Positions 1 to 7,402 of a stretch of 31,499 bases of DNA are shown in pieces. The stretch is from JAAKFL01 sp964629645. GTDB taxonomy: Bacteria; Chlamydiota; Chlamydiia; Chlamydiales; SLFE01. The stretch spans positions 1 to 31,499 of the forward strand of contig CAZVSU010000024.1 in assembly GCA_964629645.1 (NCBI GenBank), written 5' to 3'. Position 1 is the first letter of the stretch. Every line of letters begins with the position of its first letter. The notes below the pieces were generated by a model. It was not told where the DNA came from and did no database searches. It saw only the letters and a program-made list of their open reading frames with translations. A program made the translations under genes and the position numbers.

Positions 1-587
1 GCACCCGTTCGGGCGAAACCGAAAAGCTGATTGACCTTATCCAAAACGGTATAGAGAAAGCAAAAACGGTCGTAAGGGAAAAAAATCCCCACTATAGCGA
101 GCAGGACGTTGAGACCATTGCTCAAGCACTGGGCATCGGAGCGATCAAATATTCCGATCTCTCCACAAATCGGACGGGTGATTACACGTTCAGCTACGAC
201 AAAATGCTCCGTTTTGAGGGCAATACAGCGGCCTATCTTTTGTATTCTTACGTGAGAGTGAACGGCATTAAGCGCAAGGTAGGGGTTGACAAAGCGTCCT
301 TTTCGGGGGATATAAAAATTCGATGCGAGCACCCGGCAGAGCTGGCCCTCGGCGTGCATTTGCTTCAGTTCAACGAAGCGCTCGAAGCGATGGCGCGCGA
401 CCTGCTCCCAAACCGCTTGACTGATTACCTGTATGGCTTGGCTGAAAAATTTCACGTCTTTTTCCGCGATTGCCGCGTCGAGGGGTCGGAACAAGAAAAA
501 GAGCGCCTGCTTCTTTGCGAAGCCGTTGCCAAAACCATGGAGAAAGGGCTGAATCTGCTCGGTGTGAAAACTGTCGAAAGGATGTAG
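1..587 (+). CDS. argS: Arginyl-tRNA synthetase, C-terminal part (5' end outside window)
   Basis: Charges tRNA-Arg with arginine in the cytoplasm. The window opens inside the gene; the reading frame starts at base 3 with TRSGETEKL, the class I ArgS segment around the TRSG motif. The anticodon-binding DALR domain follows: FEGNTAAYLLYSYVR matches the family's 'DGNTAPYLQYAYAR' block, and the end reads LCEAVAKTMEKGLNLLGVKTVERM, the classic ArgS C-terminus finishing in ERM. The stop at 585-587 abuts the ATG of the next gene, suggesting co-transcription. In C. trachomatis argS is, as I recall, next to murA; here about 11.5 kb lies between them. Identification is firm; only the N-terminal catalytic half is missing. 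Confidence 0.95.
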   Translation, partial: TRSGETEKLIDLIQNGIEKAKTVVREKNPHYSEQDVETIAQALGIGAIKYSDLSTNRTGDYTFSYDKMLRFEGNTAAYLLYSYVRVNGIKRKVGVDKASFSGDIKIRCEHPAELALGVHLLQFNEALEAMARDLLPNRLTDYLYGLAEKFHVFFRDCRVEGSEQEKERLLLCEAVAKTMEKGLNLLGVKTVERM

Positions 588-1109
588 ATGGAACCTCCGT
601 CGAAAAAAAGGCGCATAGACAACTTCGGGGACTTTAATCGGTCGCCTTCTCGACAGACCTTGGTCGACTCTTTGAAAATATTTGCTGAAGAACTCAACAC
701 GCCTCTTGATCCTTGCTGTTCTTTCTGGGCCCGCTATGAGATCGAGAGCGGGAAGCTGATCGGTTTGTACTCCTTCGATTTCTGGACCCTTTTTTTCGGT
801 GAAGACCGCGACGCAGGCCCTTTTGAGACAAGAGGCGTCTTTGTGTGCTACAGATTCTTTCCGAAAATGTATGCGGTTTCTTTTTTTATACCGAGCGGCG
901 AAGACAGCGATTTTTGCTTCAATGTCAAGGCGTTTGAGCTGGCCTTAAAGTGGCTCATTGTCCCGAGCAAGGAAGGGAAAATTGTGGGTGATCTTGTGAC
1001 CAAGTCAGCCATCGAAAAGCTGATCCGAGCCAAACCCTATGACCTTCCCACCGGTATGAAAACGCCCGATCCTTTGGATCTTTTACTCAAAAGAGCGCGC
1101 TCTTGCTAG
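588..1109 (+). CDS. Protein of unknown function downstream of argS
   Basis: I do not recognise this 173-residue protein. Its ATG directly follows the argS stop with no spacer, so it is probably translated from the argS message. It starts with a basic stretch (PSKKRRID), has no signal peptide, and is rich in aromatic residues in the middle (roughly residues 45-105, with several F/W/Y clusters), which suggests a folded soluble domain. The 3' end overlaps the 3' end of the oppositely transcribed epmB gene by 23 bases (1087-1109), so the two genes converge and no terminator fits between them. It is probably a lineage-restricted protein; no function is offered. Confidence 0.7.
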   Translation: MEPPSKKRRIDNFGDFNRSPSRQTLVDSLKIFAEELNTPLDPCCSFWARYEIESGKLIGLYSFDFWTLFFGEDRDAGPFETRGVFVCYRFFPKMYAVSFFIPSGEDSDFCFNVKAFELALKWLIVPSKEGKIVGDLVTKSAIEKLIRAKPYDLPTGMKTPDPLDLLLKRARSC

Positions 1110-2067
1110 CCTCGCCCGCGATTTCTTTGACATACCTCGGAACGGCATAGCCCGGCAAGACAGCTTTCAATTGGTCGATCAATTGAAGGCCTCTTTTTTC
1201 TTCGACCTCAAAATGAAATGCTCCTCGTACGCGGTCAAGCTGATGCAAGTAGTAGGGGAGAATGCCATAATCGAGAAGACTTTCCGACAGAGCTTTCAAC
1301 GCCTCTAACGAATCGTTGACCCCTTTTAGTAAAACGGCCTGATTCAATAGCGCGGCCCCTTGTTTTTTTAATGTCCCCATGGCGTTAGCGATATCGCGAT
1401 CCAATTCGCGTGCGTGGTTGCAATGCAGCACAAACCAGATTTGCTGAGGCAGCCCCTCAAGCATCGAGAGAAACTCGCCATCGATCCGCTCCGGGATCCC
1501 AACTGGAAAGCGCGAATGAAACCGTATGTGTTTCACGTGGGGAATCCCGCTCAACTCCTCCAGCAAGCTCTTGAGCACACGATTTGGAAGGGAAAGGGGA
1601 TCGCCCCCGCTCAAGATCACTTCACGAATCGTTGCATCCTCTCTTATGTATCTCAATTCGTTGTGAAAGGCCGCATCGCCTTCCCCATAGGAAAAATTTT
1701 GACGGAAACAGTAGCGGCAATGCATGGCGCATACCCCGGTTGTCACGAGTAAAACGCGGCCGTGATATTTATGCAGCAGCCTTTCGGTCTTTTGACTTTG
1801 TCGATCCCCAACAGGATCGAGCACAAAACCCGCAAGGTCCGCCTCCTCATCGACTGTCGGAAGAAACTGCTTCAAGATGGGATCTTCAAGGGTTCCCTTC
1901 TCTATTTTTTGCGCCAGCCTCAGCGGAAGTTTCAGGGGAAAATGCGGCCTTTCGCAAAGACGCGCCCGCTGGTCATGACTCAACAGTAAAAAGTCGGCCA
2001 GCTTTTCAAAGCAAACAAAGTTTTGACGCAACATTTTTTGATACATAGCGCAAACATCATAGCACAT
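1087..2067 (-). CDS. epmB: EF-P--(R)-beta-lysylation protein / lysine 2,3-aminomutase-like radical SAM enzyme
   Basis: Radical SAM, PLP-dependent aminomutase of the YjeK/EpmB type. It converts L-alpha-lysine to beta-lysine, which EpmA then attaches to elongation factor P. The radical SAM cysteines are C113-x3-C117-x2-C120 in GVCAMHCRYC, followed by LSGGDPLSL (about 152-160), the SAM/PLP-binding block. The C-terminal GYAVPRYVKEIAGEASK has the family's PLP-lysine neighbourhood. The length (about 315-326 aa) matches EpmB rather than the longer true lysine 2,3-aminomutases. The start is uncertain: ATGs at residues 1, 8 and 12 are possible and none has a good ribosome binding site. The 5' end matters because a similar fragment lies upstream of the rhs gene at 23165-23220. 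Confidence 0.9.
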   Translation of the reverse strand: MCYDVCAMYQKMLRQNFVCFEKLADFLLLSHDQRARLCERPHFPLKLPLRLAQKIEKGTLEDPILKQFLPTVDEEADLAGFVLDPVGDRQSQKTERLLHKYHGRVLLVTTGVCAMHCRYCFRQNFSYGEGDAAFHNELRYIREDATIREVILSGGDPLSLPNRVLKSLLEELSGIPHVKHIRFHSRFPVGIPERIDGEFLSMLEGLPQQIWFVLHCNHARELDRDIANAMGTLKKQGAALLNQAVLLKGVNDSLEALKALSESLLDYGILPYYLHQLDRVRGAFHFEVEEKRGLQLIDQLKAVLPGYAVPRYVKEIAGEASKSALF

Positions 2068-2106
2068 TTTGCTTTAAATTTTCTTTCATAAAAAATTTTG
2101 ATTTTG

Positions 2107-2140
2107 CTAGGGGACGTCCCCTAGTACACCTTATAAAATA
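2107..2140. repeat. Minimal copy of the palindromic repeat pair seen at 5901-6136 and 7188-7402
   Basis: Bases 2107-2124 form a perfect 18-base palindrome, CTAGGGGACGTCCCCTAG. These are the outer ends of the 53-bp repeat at 5901-5953 with its middle missing. It runs directly into CTAGTACACCTTATAAAA (2121-2138), the terminal sequence of the larger repeat at 5972-6136. This is therefore a collapsed remnant of the same composite repeat, sitting just before the rhs remnant. Confidence 0.75.
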
Positions 2141-2149
2141 TTATCAAGA

Positions 2150-2628
2150 ACTTAGCTCAAAGGAACGGTTTGTCTATGCCTCGCTTTCAATCGGCGGAAG
2201 TCCTTGGAAAGGAACCACTCGTTTTTCCTGATCGACAGGCATCGAAGCAGAGTACACATATGAGCGAAGACCCATTCACGTTCATGTCAAAGAAAAAACC
2301 AAAAGATGGTGTCAAGCGACATCAGAAAGTAACCTATTTGCGACAGCGAAAAGTACCCCCCTTTCCTACCTCAACGGGACAGACCTTCCAGCCTCGAAGC
2401 TAATCAAAGATGGAGATGAGACCATACTAAGAGAGTTTTGGACCTACGACGACAGCCACAACCTTGTACCCGAACGATCGGACAACGGAAATAGCCCAGG
2501 CCCAGGCGATATGACAGGCGCAACCGAAAGCCTTCAACACTCAACCTTGGTGCAAAAACTATTTACGCAACAAGGCCCTCTTAAAACCCTTATTTCTAAT
2601 GTTTTAACAAAGATAAAAAGATACATCT
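2150..2628 (+). pseudogene. Decayed rhs fragment, similar to the intact rhs gene at 23286-28505
   Basis: Three separate stretches can be aligned by eye to the intact rhs gene. FVYASLSIGGSPWKG (from 2169) matches FVYASLTIEGNPWKG (rhs about residues 249-263). EYTYERRPIHVHVKEKT (about 2250-2305) matches EYVFERRPLHVHVKERT. SYLNGTDLPASKLIKDGDE (from about 2366) and the following REFW, DDSHNL, RSDNGN and MTGATES blocks match SYLEGTSLAASKLIKDGDE and its continuation (about residues 514-570). Between the second and third blocks roughly 650 bp present in the intact gene are missing, and the frame is interrupted by TGA after TTRFS. The last open frame ends at TAG 2626-2628 in unrelated sequence. This is a clear remnant of an rhs gene whose 5' and 3' parts are gone. 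Confidence 0.85.
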
Positions 2629-2680
2629 AGAAAAAAATAGTTTGTTGTTCTACTTAGAAATTATGGAACCGAGATTGTAT

Positions 2681-2709
2681 TTGACTTTATTTTGACTTGA
2701 TTTTTGACA
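2681..2709 (+). promoter_or_regulatory. Three tandem TTGAC motifs upstream of flp1
   Basis: TTGACT (2681), TTGACT (2692) and TTGACA (2704) are spaced 11 and 12 bases apart, about one helical turn. The middle one has TTCAAT 17 bases downstream (4/6 match to a -10 box) and could be the -35 box of the flp1 promoter. The third cannot serve, because its -10 would overlap the ribosome binding site AAGAGG. The even spacing could also be an activator site. Low to moderate confidence. Confidence 0.35.
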
Positions 2710-2741
2710 CGTGATTCAATTTTCAAGATTAAGAGGTTGTT

Positions 2742-2915
2742 ATGAAAAGGTTTAAAATTCGAGGGGCTACGTTGACAGAGTATATCTTGATCGTAGGTCT
2801 TGTCGCAGCAGCGGCGATCATTCCGTTGTCATTTTTTGGACGAAGTATCCAAGAATTTTTCTTTGGACTGACTGATGCTATCAGCAATGCCGGTAGATAT
2901 CTGTTTGGTTTCTAG
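2742..2915 (+). CDS. Flp/Tad major prepilin (Flp-1)
   Basis: This 57-residue type IVb prepilin is the subunit polymerised into Tad (tight adherence) pili. The sequence has a short basic leader ending in G8, then ATLTEY with Glu at mature position +5 and Tyr at +6, the Flp signature. A hydrophobic helix follows (residues 14-32, ILIVGLVAAAAIIPLSFF) and then a short amphipathic tail ending FGF. The prepilin peptidase would cut after G8. AAGAGG six bases before the ATG serves as ribosome binding site. It stands apart from the other three flp genes, next to the rhs remnant, and converges on the tadBC gene with a hairpin in between. It is too short for many automatic gene callers. Confidence 0.9.
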   Translation: MKRFKIRGATLTEYILIVGLVAAAAIIPLSFFGRSIQEFFFGLTDAISNAGRYLFGF

Positions 2916-2923
2916 TCTTTTAA

Positions 2924-2948
2924 GGGCTTAAAGTCTGTCTTTAAGCCC
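2924..2948. terminator. Perfect 10-bp hairpin between flp1 and the convergent tadBC
   Basis: GGGCTTAAAG and CTTTAAGCCC form a perfect stem around a 5-base loop, nine bases after the flp1 stop. No strong T-run follows on either strand (CTTTTAA precedes it), so it is an atypical, possibly bidirectional terminator. Confidence 0.55.
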
Positions 2949-2993
2949 GCTACTTCCCGGCTTGGCCGGTATTTTTGCCGTTCGTGGCTGATC

Positions 2994-4499
2994 TCATAGA
3001 TTTTGGTTGAAAAGTTCGATGACCTTTGTAAAAAGAGGGCCGAAAATAATCATCAAAAACAGAGGCAGAAAGGCAAAAACAACCACCGGAATGACCATTT
3101 GACCGATAGAAGAGGCCTTTTTTTCGATAAGCGACAACCGTTTAATTTCATAACTCGAGACCATTTGCAAAATAGAGTTCACAACAGAATCTCCATACAT
3201 ATTTGAGGTGTTTACGATTTCGCAAAAGTCGGACACGATTTCAAATGGGAGGCGCTCGCTTAGTTCGTTCCAAATATCGCGGTTGTCTTTCCCAAGGGCC
3301 ATAGCATTCACGAGTATGATTAATTCTTGCTTTAAAATAACGCACTCTTTTTCTTTAATTGACTGTTCAGCGAAACGCAAAGCCTTCAGTTTGTTTAGTC
3401 CAGAGTTTAAACCGATGACAAAAATCTGGAGAAAATCGGGGAAGCTTTGAATCACTTTCACCATTTGATCTTCAACTTCATTTTTAAGGTAATATTCAAT
3501 TAATTTCCGTGCGACGATCGAGCCAATAAAGAAATAGATAAGAAGAAGAATAAATTGAGAGGTAAACCAAGAACCGGCATAGGCAATGAGGAAGCCAAAG
3601 ACAATGGGAAAAAAAAAGAATAAGAGTCTCCAGTATTTGTCGGCCCCTTTGCGGGCCAATCCCGAGTAATAAAAAAGAGAATCGATGGACCAGTCGTTTT
3701 TTTTCATGAAGATCTTTATATAGGGCTTAAGTGCCGAGTGATTGGCATACTTTATGGAAGTGATGTAAATCACAAGGAAAAGGCCGATAGCCGCCCAAAG
3801 ACAAAGGATGACAAAGTAGGAAAGCAGCGGCGGTTGAATAAGCGGCGTGAGCTGCTCTTGCAGCATAAACCCATAGCCCAGAAGGGCGGCTAAGAAAACC
3901 ATAATTGACATTTTAGCGTAGCCGGACCCCGCGGCTAAGATCACATGGATTTTTTCGCTTGCACTTTCTCTTTTTTTTAAAGAGTCGGCAATTTTCTGTA
4001 AAAGCGGGCTGATTCCCACACCAAGCTGGTCATATTCTTCAAATAACGAAATAAGGTACTTCAGACCGGTATCGGGATATTTCTCGTCGACATCCCGGAG
4101 CATTGGCCCTAAGGGTTCCCCATAATTATGACGATTGAGAGCAAGCTCTAGTTCCTTTCTGAAGTTTCCCTTTAGATAGGACAACCCTTGCCGCAAAGCT
4201 TGTTCCAGTGTGACCCCAACAGCTAAGGCATTGGCTACGGCGTGGGCAAAAAAAGGAATCCTATGAGATGTGAATCGGATCTCTTTTTTTTTTAACAATG
4301 TCCGTAGTTTAAATAAGAGAAACAGAATAATTAAATAGAATGCTAAAAACCAGACTTCAAAATCAATTTTTGCCACGTACATCATCGTGAGAAAATAGGC
4401 AAAAGCGATATTTGTCCCCATGAAAATATTTTGCGTGGAGAGACTGTCGATCCACCACCCTATTGTGTTTTCTCCATTGACTGGTTTTGTCTTTTTCAT
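2994..4499 (-). CDS. Tad pilus inner-membrane platform protein, TadB-TadC fusion
   Basis: This 501-residue polytopic membrane protein holds two type II secretion F (GspF) domains in one chain. The first, after two N-terminal membrane helices (about 28-42 and 48-65), spans about residues 80-215 and reads like TadB. It is followed by helices at about 196-215 and 220-248. A second pair of helices (about 281-320) leads into the second F domain (about 345-490), which reads like TadC and ends with the hydrophobic PVVVFAFLPLFLMIIFGPLF. In standard Tad loci TadB and TadC are separate proteins of about 300 residues each, so this is a compact fusion. It would form the platform on which the TadA ATPase works. 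The ATG lies 4 bases after the tadA stop, so the two are co-transcribed. Confidence 0.85.
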   Translation of the reverse strand: MKKTKPVNGENTIGWWIDSLSTQNIFMGTNIAFAYFLTMMYVAKIDFEVWFLAFYLIILFLLFKLRTLLKKKEIRFTSHRIPFFAHAVANALAVGVTLEQALRQGLSYLKGNFRKELELALNRHNYGEPLGPMLRDVDEKYPDTGLKYLISLFEEYDQLGVGISPLLQKIADSLKKRESASEKIHVILAAGSGYAKMSIMVFLAALLGYGFMLQEQLTPLIQPPLLSYFVILCLWAAIGLFLVIYITSIKYANHSALKPYIKIFMKKNDWSIDSLFYYSGLARKGADKYWRLLFFFFPIVFGFLIAYAGSWFTSQFILLLIYFFIGSIVARKLIEYYLKNEVEDQMVKVIQSFPDFLQIFVIGLNSGLNKLKALRFAEQSIKEKECVILKQELIILVNAMALGKDNRDIWNELSERLPFEIVSDFCEIVNTSNMYGDSVVNSILQMVSSYEIKRLSLIEKKASSIGQMVIPVVVFAFLPLFLMIIFGPLFTKVIELFNQNL

Positions 4500-4503
4500 T
4501 TAT

Positions 4504-5838
4504 TTAGCTGTCTATTTTTGATGATATGGAGCTTTGAATGATGTTATCCATAAGCTTTTTGTACTGTCCATAGAGGCCCGAGATTATCAACTTATTTTCA
4601 AATCGTTCGGTTAAGGGGGGGGAGCTTCTTAAAAACCTGCCTTTAAGCTCGTGTGGCGTGATGGTGTCAATTTCATACTTATAGAAATGTTGGGCCTCGA
4701 TTTGACCACGGGCTCCCCTGTTGACTAACGAGATGTTCATTATTTTTCTGGAACCGTCCACAAGTCGTGCTTGATAGATCACAAGGTCTAGGGCGCCAGC
4801 GATTTGCTCTGTGATGCTCTCTGATGAAAGGCTATATTTGGCCATCAAAATCATGTTGGATAATCGCGCAAATGCTTCTTGGGTCCCACTGGCGTGCAGG
4901 GTGACCATAGATCCGTCCTGCCCTGTGTTCATGGCGTGCAAAAGGTTAAAAGCCTCAGCTCCTCGAAGCTCTCCTAATATCACTCGGTCGGGTCTCATGC
5001 GGAGAGCGTCGATCATTAAGTCGTCTTGTGTGATCCCGCCTTTGCCCTCCGGATTTTGTTGTCTTGTCAAGAGTCTCACCACGTGGTGATGCGAAGGTTC
5101 CAGTTCTGTTGTGTCTTCAATCACAAGAACTCTTTCTTTTTCGCTGACGCAATTCAGTAAGAGATTGAGAAGCGTTGTTTTTCCCGATCCTGTTCCACCG
5201 CAAATGACAATATTCATACGGGCTTTAACAGCAATATTGAGAAATTCGAACATGTCTTCTGTCATCGTTCCTTTGCTCAAGAGAACGCTCGAATCCAGTT
5301 TTTTGAGCATAAATTTGCGAATCGAAATTTTCGTTCCTCCGACTGCCAGGGGAGGGATGACAGCGTGCAAGCGGCTTCCATCGGGAAGCTGGGCGTTGAC
5401 GTGAGGATTTCCGAGATCGATGTGGTATCCGGACTTTGCCGTTTCTTTTTGCAAGAGTCGATAGACGTGCTCTTCGTCAATAAAGCGAAGGCTTGTTCGG
5501 TATAGTTTACCCATCTTTTCGACAAATATTTCGTCGAATCGATTGACTAAGATATCTGTAATGGCCCTATCGCGCAGAAGCGTCTCTAATGGACCGAAAC
5601 CCAGGATTTCATCAACAACACCGTTGAGAAGGTCAATCTCAAGGTAATCCTCTTTAAAAAGCTTCTTTTCTTTTTGGATGCGTTGCACTTCCTTGAGGAT
5701 GAATATTCTCTTGCTCTCCCGGTCATCGTCAACATTTTCAATTTTTTCGTAATCCAGATGCTTTAACAAGAGTTCGTGAATCGACCTGATCTTCAGGAGT
5801 TTGTCTAGTTGATCATCTGCTTCATTGTTTTCTGTCAT
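4504..5838 (-). CDS. tadA: TadA/CpaF-type secretion ATPase
   Basis: Hexameric cytoplasmic ATPase that powers assembly of Tad pili. Visible motifs of the VirB11/GspE superfamily are Walker A GGTGSGKTT (214-222, K220), the Asp box VLVIEDTTEL (237-246), Walker B RVILGELRG (285-293, E290) and the His box GQDGSMVTLHA (306-316). The N-terminal part (about 70-170, with DILVNR and the LPDGSRLHAVIPP block) is the usual CpaF N-terminal domain. Its 444 residues are normal for the family. It is the first gene of a two-gene minus-strand unit with tadBC. GAGGG lies three bases before the ATG, a short spacing. Upstream is the repeat-filled region at 5901-6136, which separates it from divergent tadE. Confidence 0.95.
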   Translation of the reverse strand: MTENNEADDQLDKLLKIRSIHELLLKHLDYEKIENVDDDRESKRIFILKEVQRIQKEKKLFKEDYLEIDLLNGVVDEILGFGPLETLLRDRAITDILVNRFDEIFVEKMGKLYRTSLRFIDEEHVYRLLQKETAKSGYHIDLGNPHVNAQLPDGSRLHAVIPPLAVGGTKISIRKFMLKKLDSSVLLSKGTMTEDMFEFLNIAVKARMNIVICGGTGSGKTTLLNLLLNCVSEKERVLVIEDTTELEPSHHHVVRLLTRQQNPEGKGGITQDDLMIDALRMRPDRVILGELRGAEAFNLLHAMNTGQDGSMVTLHASGTQEAFARLSNMILMAKYSLSSESITEQIAGALDLVIYQARLVDGSRKIMNISLVNRGARGQIEAQHFYKYEIDTITPHELKGRFLRSSPPLTERFENKLIISGLYGQYKKLMDNIIQSSISSKIDS

Positions 5839-5855
5839 AAGCCCTCATTGGATTG

Positions 5856-5884
5856 GGGATATTTTTTTTGTCATTTAATGTCAA
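5856..5884 (-). promoter_or_regulatory. Possible sigma-70-type promoter for tadA-tadBC
   Basis: On the minus strand a consensus TTGACA (5879-5884) is followed after 17 bases by TATCCC (5856-5861), only 3/6 to the -10 consensus. Position, 18-47 bases before the tadA ATG, is reasonable. The weak -10 keeps confidence low. Confidence 0.35.
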
Positions 5885-5900
5885 TTGCGATATGCCAGTT

Positions 5901-5953
5901 CTAGGGGATGCTTTCAAATTAAGTTGATTCCAAATCTGAAGACGTCCCCCTAG
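5901..5953. repeat. 53-bp palindromic repeat B, copy 1
   Basis: The element starts CTAGGGGATG and ends GACGTCCCCCTAG, so the outer ends are inverted repeats. The interior arms (TTCAAATT and AAATCTGAA) can also pair. A second copy occurs at 7188-7239 in the same orientation (shared CTTTTCAAATTAAGT-like core), and a collapsed copy at 2107-2124. It looks like a small non-autonomous inverted-repeat element; no transposase is visible in the window. Confidence 0.75.
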
Positions 5954-5971
5954 TATTTAGTTAACTAAGTA

Positions 5972-6136
5972 CTAGTGCACCTTATAAAAAGTTTTTGATC
6001 AAATTCGGCATTATAAGCGCCGCGATGAGCTGATCTCAATCTGCTCTATATTGTTAATATTGAGCCGATTAAGATCGGCTCATCCCGGCGGCTTAGAATT
6101 CGAATTTGTAGAAAAACTTTTTATAAGGTGTACTAG
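5972..6136. mobile_element. 165-bp MITE-like inverted-repeat element A, copy 1 (upstream of tadE)
   Basis: The ends read CTAGTGCACCTTATAAAA and, as reverse complement of the right end, CTAGTACACCTTATAAAA: one mismatch in 18. Internally each half is also an imperfect inverted copy of the other (AAAAAGTTTTT, CAAATTCG, GCCGC-GATGAGC against GCCGCCGGGATGAGC), so the whole element can fold into a long hairpin. Its core (about 5988-6120) is repeated at 7252-7386 as the reverse complement with about two differences. It fits a miniature inverted-repeat transposable element, which I infer from structure alone. It fills most of the tadA/tadE intergenic region. Confidence 0.75.
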
Positions 6137-6215
6137 AGGTGATTGTTTTTCAATTATTTCGAGCGTGTCACCATTTCATACGTTTCGCTATCTTTAAAAT
6201 CGGGGGCTGTCCTGA

Positions 6216-6671
6216 ATGTCGGTAAGGAAAAGAGGGTCGAGTCGAAAAAAAGGCTCTGCGTTTATGGAATTTCTTCTCCTCGTGATCCCTTTACTTATGC
6301 TGACTCTTGGGTTTATTGAATTTTGCTGGCTCTTTAATGTGAGGGAAGCCTTCATTTCGACGGCTCAAAAAGTGGCATTGGTTGCAAGGCAAGAAAAATC
6401 GAGTGCGCTTGCTGCAGAAAATGGAGTCGAAAAGGGACGATCTCATCTACGAAGTCTTGGTTATTCTGAGACGCTCGCTGAGGCGGTCAGGATAGACATA
6501 AGAGCCATTGGAGTCAGAGAAAAGCTGTCCTTTGAAGAAATTAAAATCTCAATACCCCTTAAGGAGGCGCTTCTATTTTCTTCGTTCACATATCCGATCT
6601 TTTCCCGGGCATTTTATGGACAGGATCAAGACTTCGGAATCGCCTTCCCTTATGCGACGGCAAAATCTTGA
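6216..6671 (+). CDS. TadE-like pseudopilin
   Basis: A minor, membrane-anchored pilin-like protein of 151 residues, expected to act in Tad pilus biogenesis. A basic leader (RKRGSSRKKG) ends at G13, followed by SAFME with Glu at mature +5 and a long hydrophobic helix (residues 19-41, FLLLVIPLLMLTLGFIEFCWLF). This is the TadE signature processed by the prepilin peptidase. The rest is a periplasmic domain of about 100 residues. The ribosome binding site is weak (GGGGG nine bases before the ATG). It pairs with the tadF-like gene 10 bases downstream, and the pair is bracketed by inverted repeats (5972-6136 and 7250-7402). Confidence 0.85.
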   Translation: MSVRKRGSSRKKGSAFMEFLLLVIPLLMLTLGFIEFCWLFNVREAFISTAQKVALVARQEKSSALAAENGVEKGRSHLRSLGYSETLAEAVRIDIRAIGVREKLSFEEIKISIPLKEALLFSSFTYPIFSRAFYGQDQDFGIAFPYATAKS

Positions 6672-6681
6672 GGTGGCACGT

Positions 6682-7191
6682 GTGAAGATCAGATCCCAAA
6701 AAGGTGTGATTGTTTTTGAACTGCCTGCGCTTGTGATCATTTTTATTTTATTCTTAATTTTCTACCACAATACTCTCATTACGTTGCACCAAGTCGAAAT
6801 AACCAATGCATTAGAGGCGTCAGCCCTTGCCGGGGCCTCTGTATTAAAAAAACAGCCGAAAAATGCTCCGGATTTCAGTCAAGTTGTGGACATGTGCGAA
6901 GATATGATGAGAGAACAAAAAGTTTTAGGTCGTATTGTCGATCGTCAACGCCTTCAGCTGCAAATTGGACGGCTCACTCCAAATGGAAAAAGGTTTAAAA
7001 CCGGCGCTCGCAGGGCAAATGCGGTGCGGCTCACTTATTCAATTCCAAGCGATGATCAAAAAAGCCTCTATAGCCGGGCAGAAAATATGGTGCAAAAAAT
7101 CCCGTTTTTATTTCCCTATCAGACCTCGTTCACAGCTGTTGCAGCCTTTGATGAAGACAACGTTTACTTAGCCTTTCCATCTAATCGCTAG
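6682..7191 (+). CDS. TadF/TadG-like pseudopilin with GTG start
   Basis: A second pseudopilin, 169 residues from the proposed GTG. The frame stays open upstream into tadE, with ATGs at 6508, 6616 and 6652. The GTG at 6682 is better because TTGAGGTGG lies at proper spacing before it and it gives a proper prepilin leader: MKIRSQKG, cleavage after G8, then VIVFE with Glu at +5 and a hydrophobic helix (about 13-35). Downstream EITNALEASALAGASVL resembles the 'ALDAAALAGA' segment of TadG/Tad-family proteins. The start lies 10 bases after the tadE stop. The stop codon TAG (7189-7191) belongs to the repeat that begins at 7188, so the C-terminus may have been set, or shortened, by repeat insertion. 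Confidence 0.8.
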   Translation: MKIRSQKGVIVFELPALVIIFILFLIFYHNTLITLHQVEITNALEASALAGASVLKKQPKNAPDFSQVVDMCEDMMREQKVLGRIVDRQRLQLQIGRLTPNGKRFKTGARRANAVRLTYSIPSDDQKSLYSRAENMVQKIPFLFPYQTSFTAVAAFDEDNVYLAFPSNR

Positions 7192-7239
7192 GGGACGTTT
7201 TCAAATTAAGTCATTCGAAATTTGAAGACGTCCCTTAAG
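7188..7239. repeat. Palindromic repeat B, copy 2, supplying the stop codon of the tadF-like gene
   Basis: Starts CTAGGGGACG and ends GACGTCCCTTAAG, with the same interior as the copy at 5901-5953. Its first TAG is the stop codon of the upstream gene. As in copy 1, it is followed by a TTAGTTAA-containing spacer and then the larger repeat A. Confidence 0.7.
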
Positions 7240-7249
7240 TACTTAGTTA

Positions 7250-7402
7250 ATAAAGTTTTTCTACAAATTCGAATTCTAAGCCGCCGGGATGAGCCGATCT
7301 TAATCGGCTCAATATTAACAATATAGAGCAGATTGAGATCGGCTTATCGCGGCGCTTATAATGCCGAATTTGATCAAAAACTTTTTTTTAACTATGTGCT
7401 AG
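7250..7402. mobile_element. MITE-like inverted-repeat element A, copy 2 (inverted relative to copy 1)
   Basis: Bases 7252-7386 are the reverse complement of about 5988-6120 with two visible substitutions (around the GATCGGCTTATC segment). The outermost ends have decayed compared with copy 1. The two copies lie in opposite orientation around a 1.1-kb segment carrying only tadE and tadF. Homologous recombination between them would invert that segment. Confidence 0.75.

Noticed and set aside
1584..2048. 154-residue plus-strand ORF in epmB
   Set aside because: Antisense shadow of the radical SAM gene; Arg/Pro/His-rich composition typical of a non-coding frame.
2170..2403. 77-residue ORF upstream of flp1
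   Set aside because: It overlaps the rhs remnant in a frame different from the rhs-like one; the homology FVYASLSIGGSPWKG lies in the other frame, so this is not a gene.
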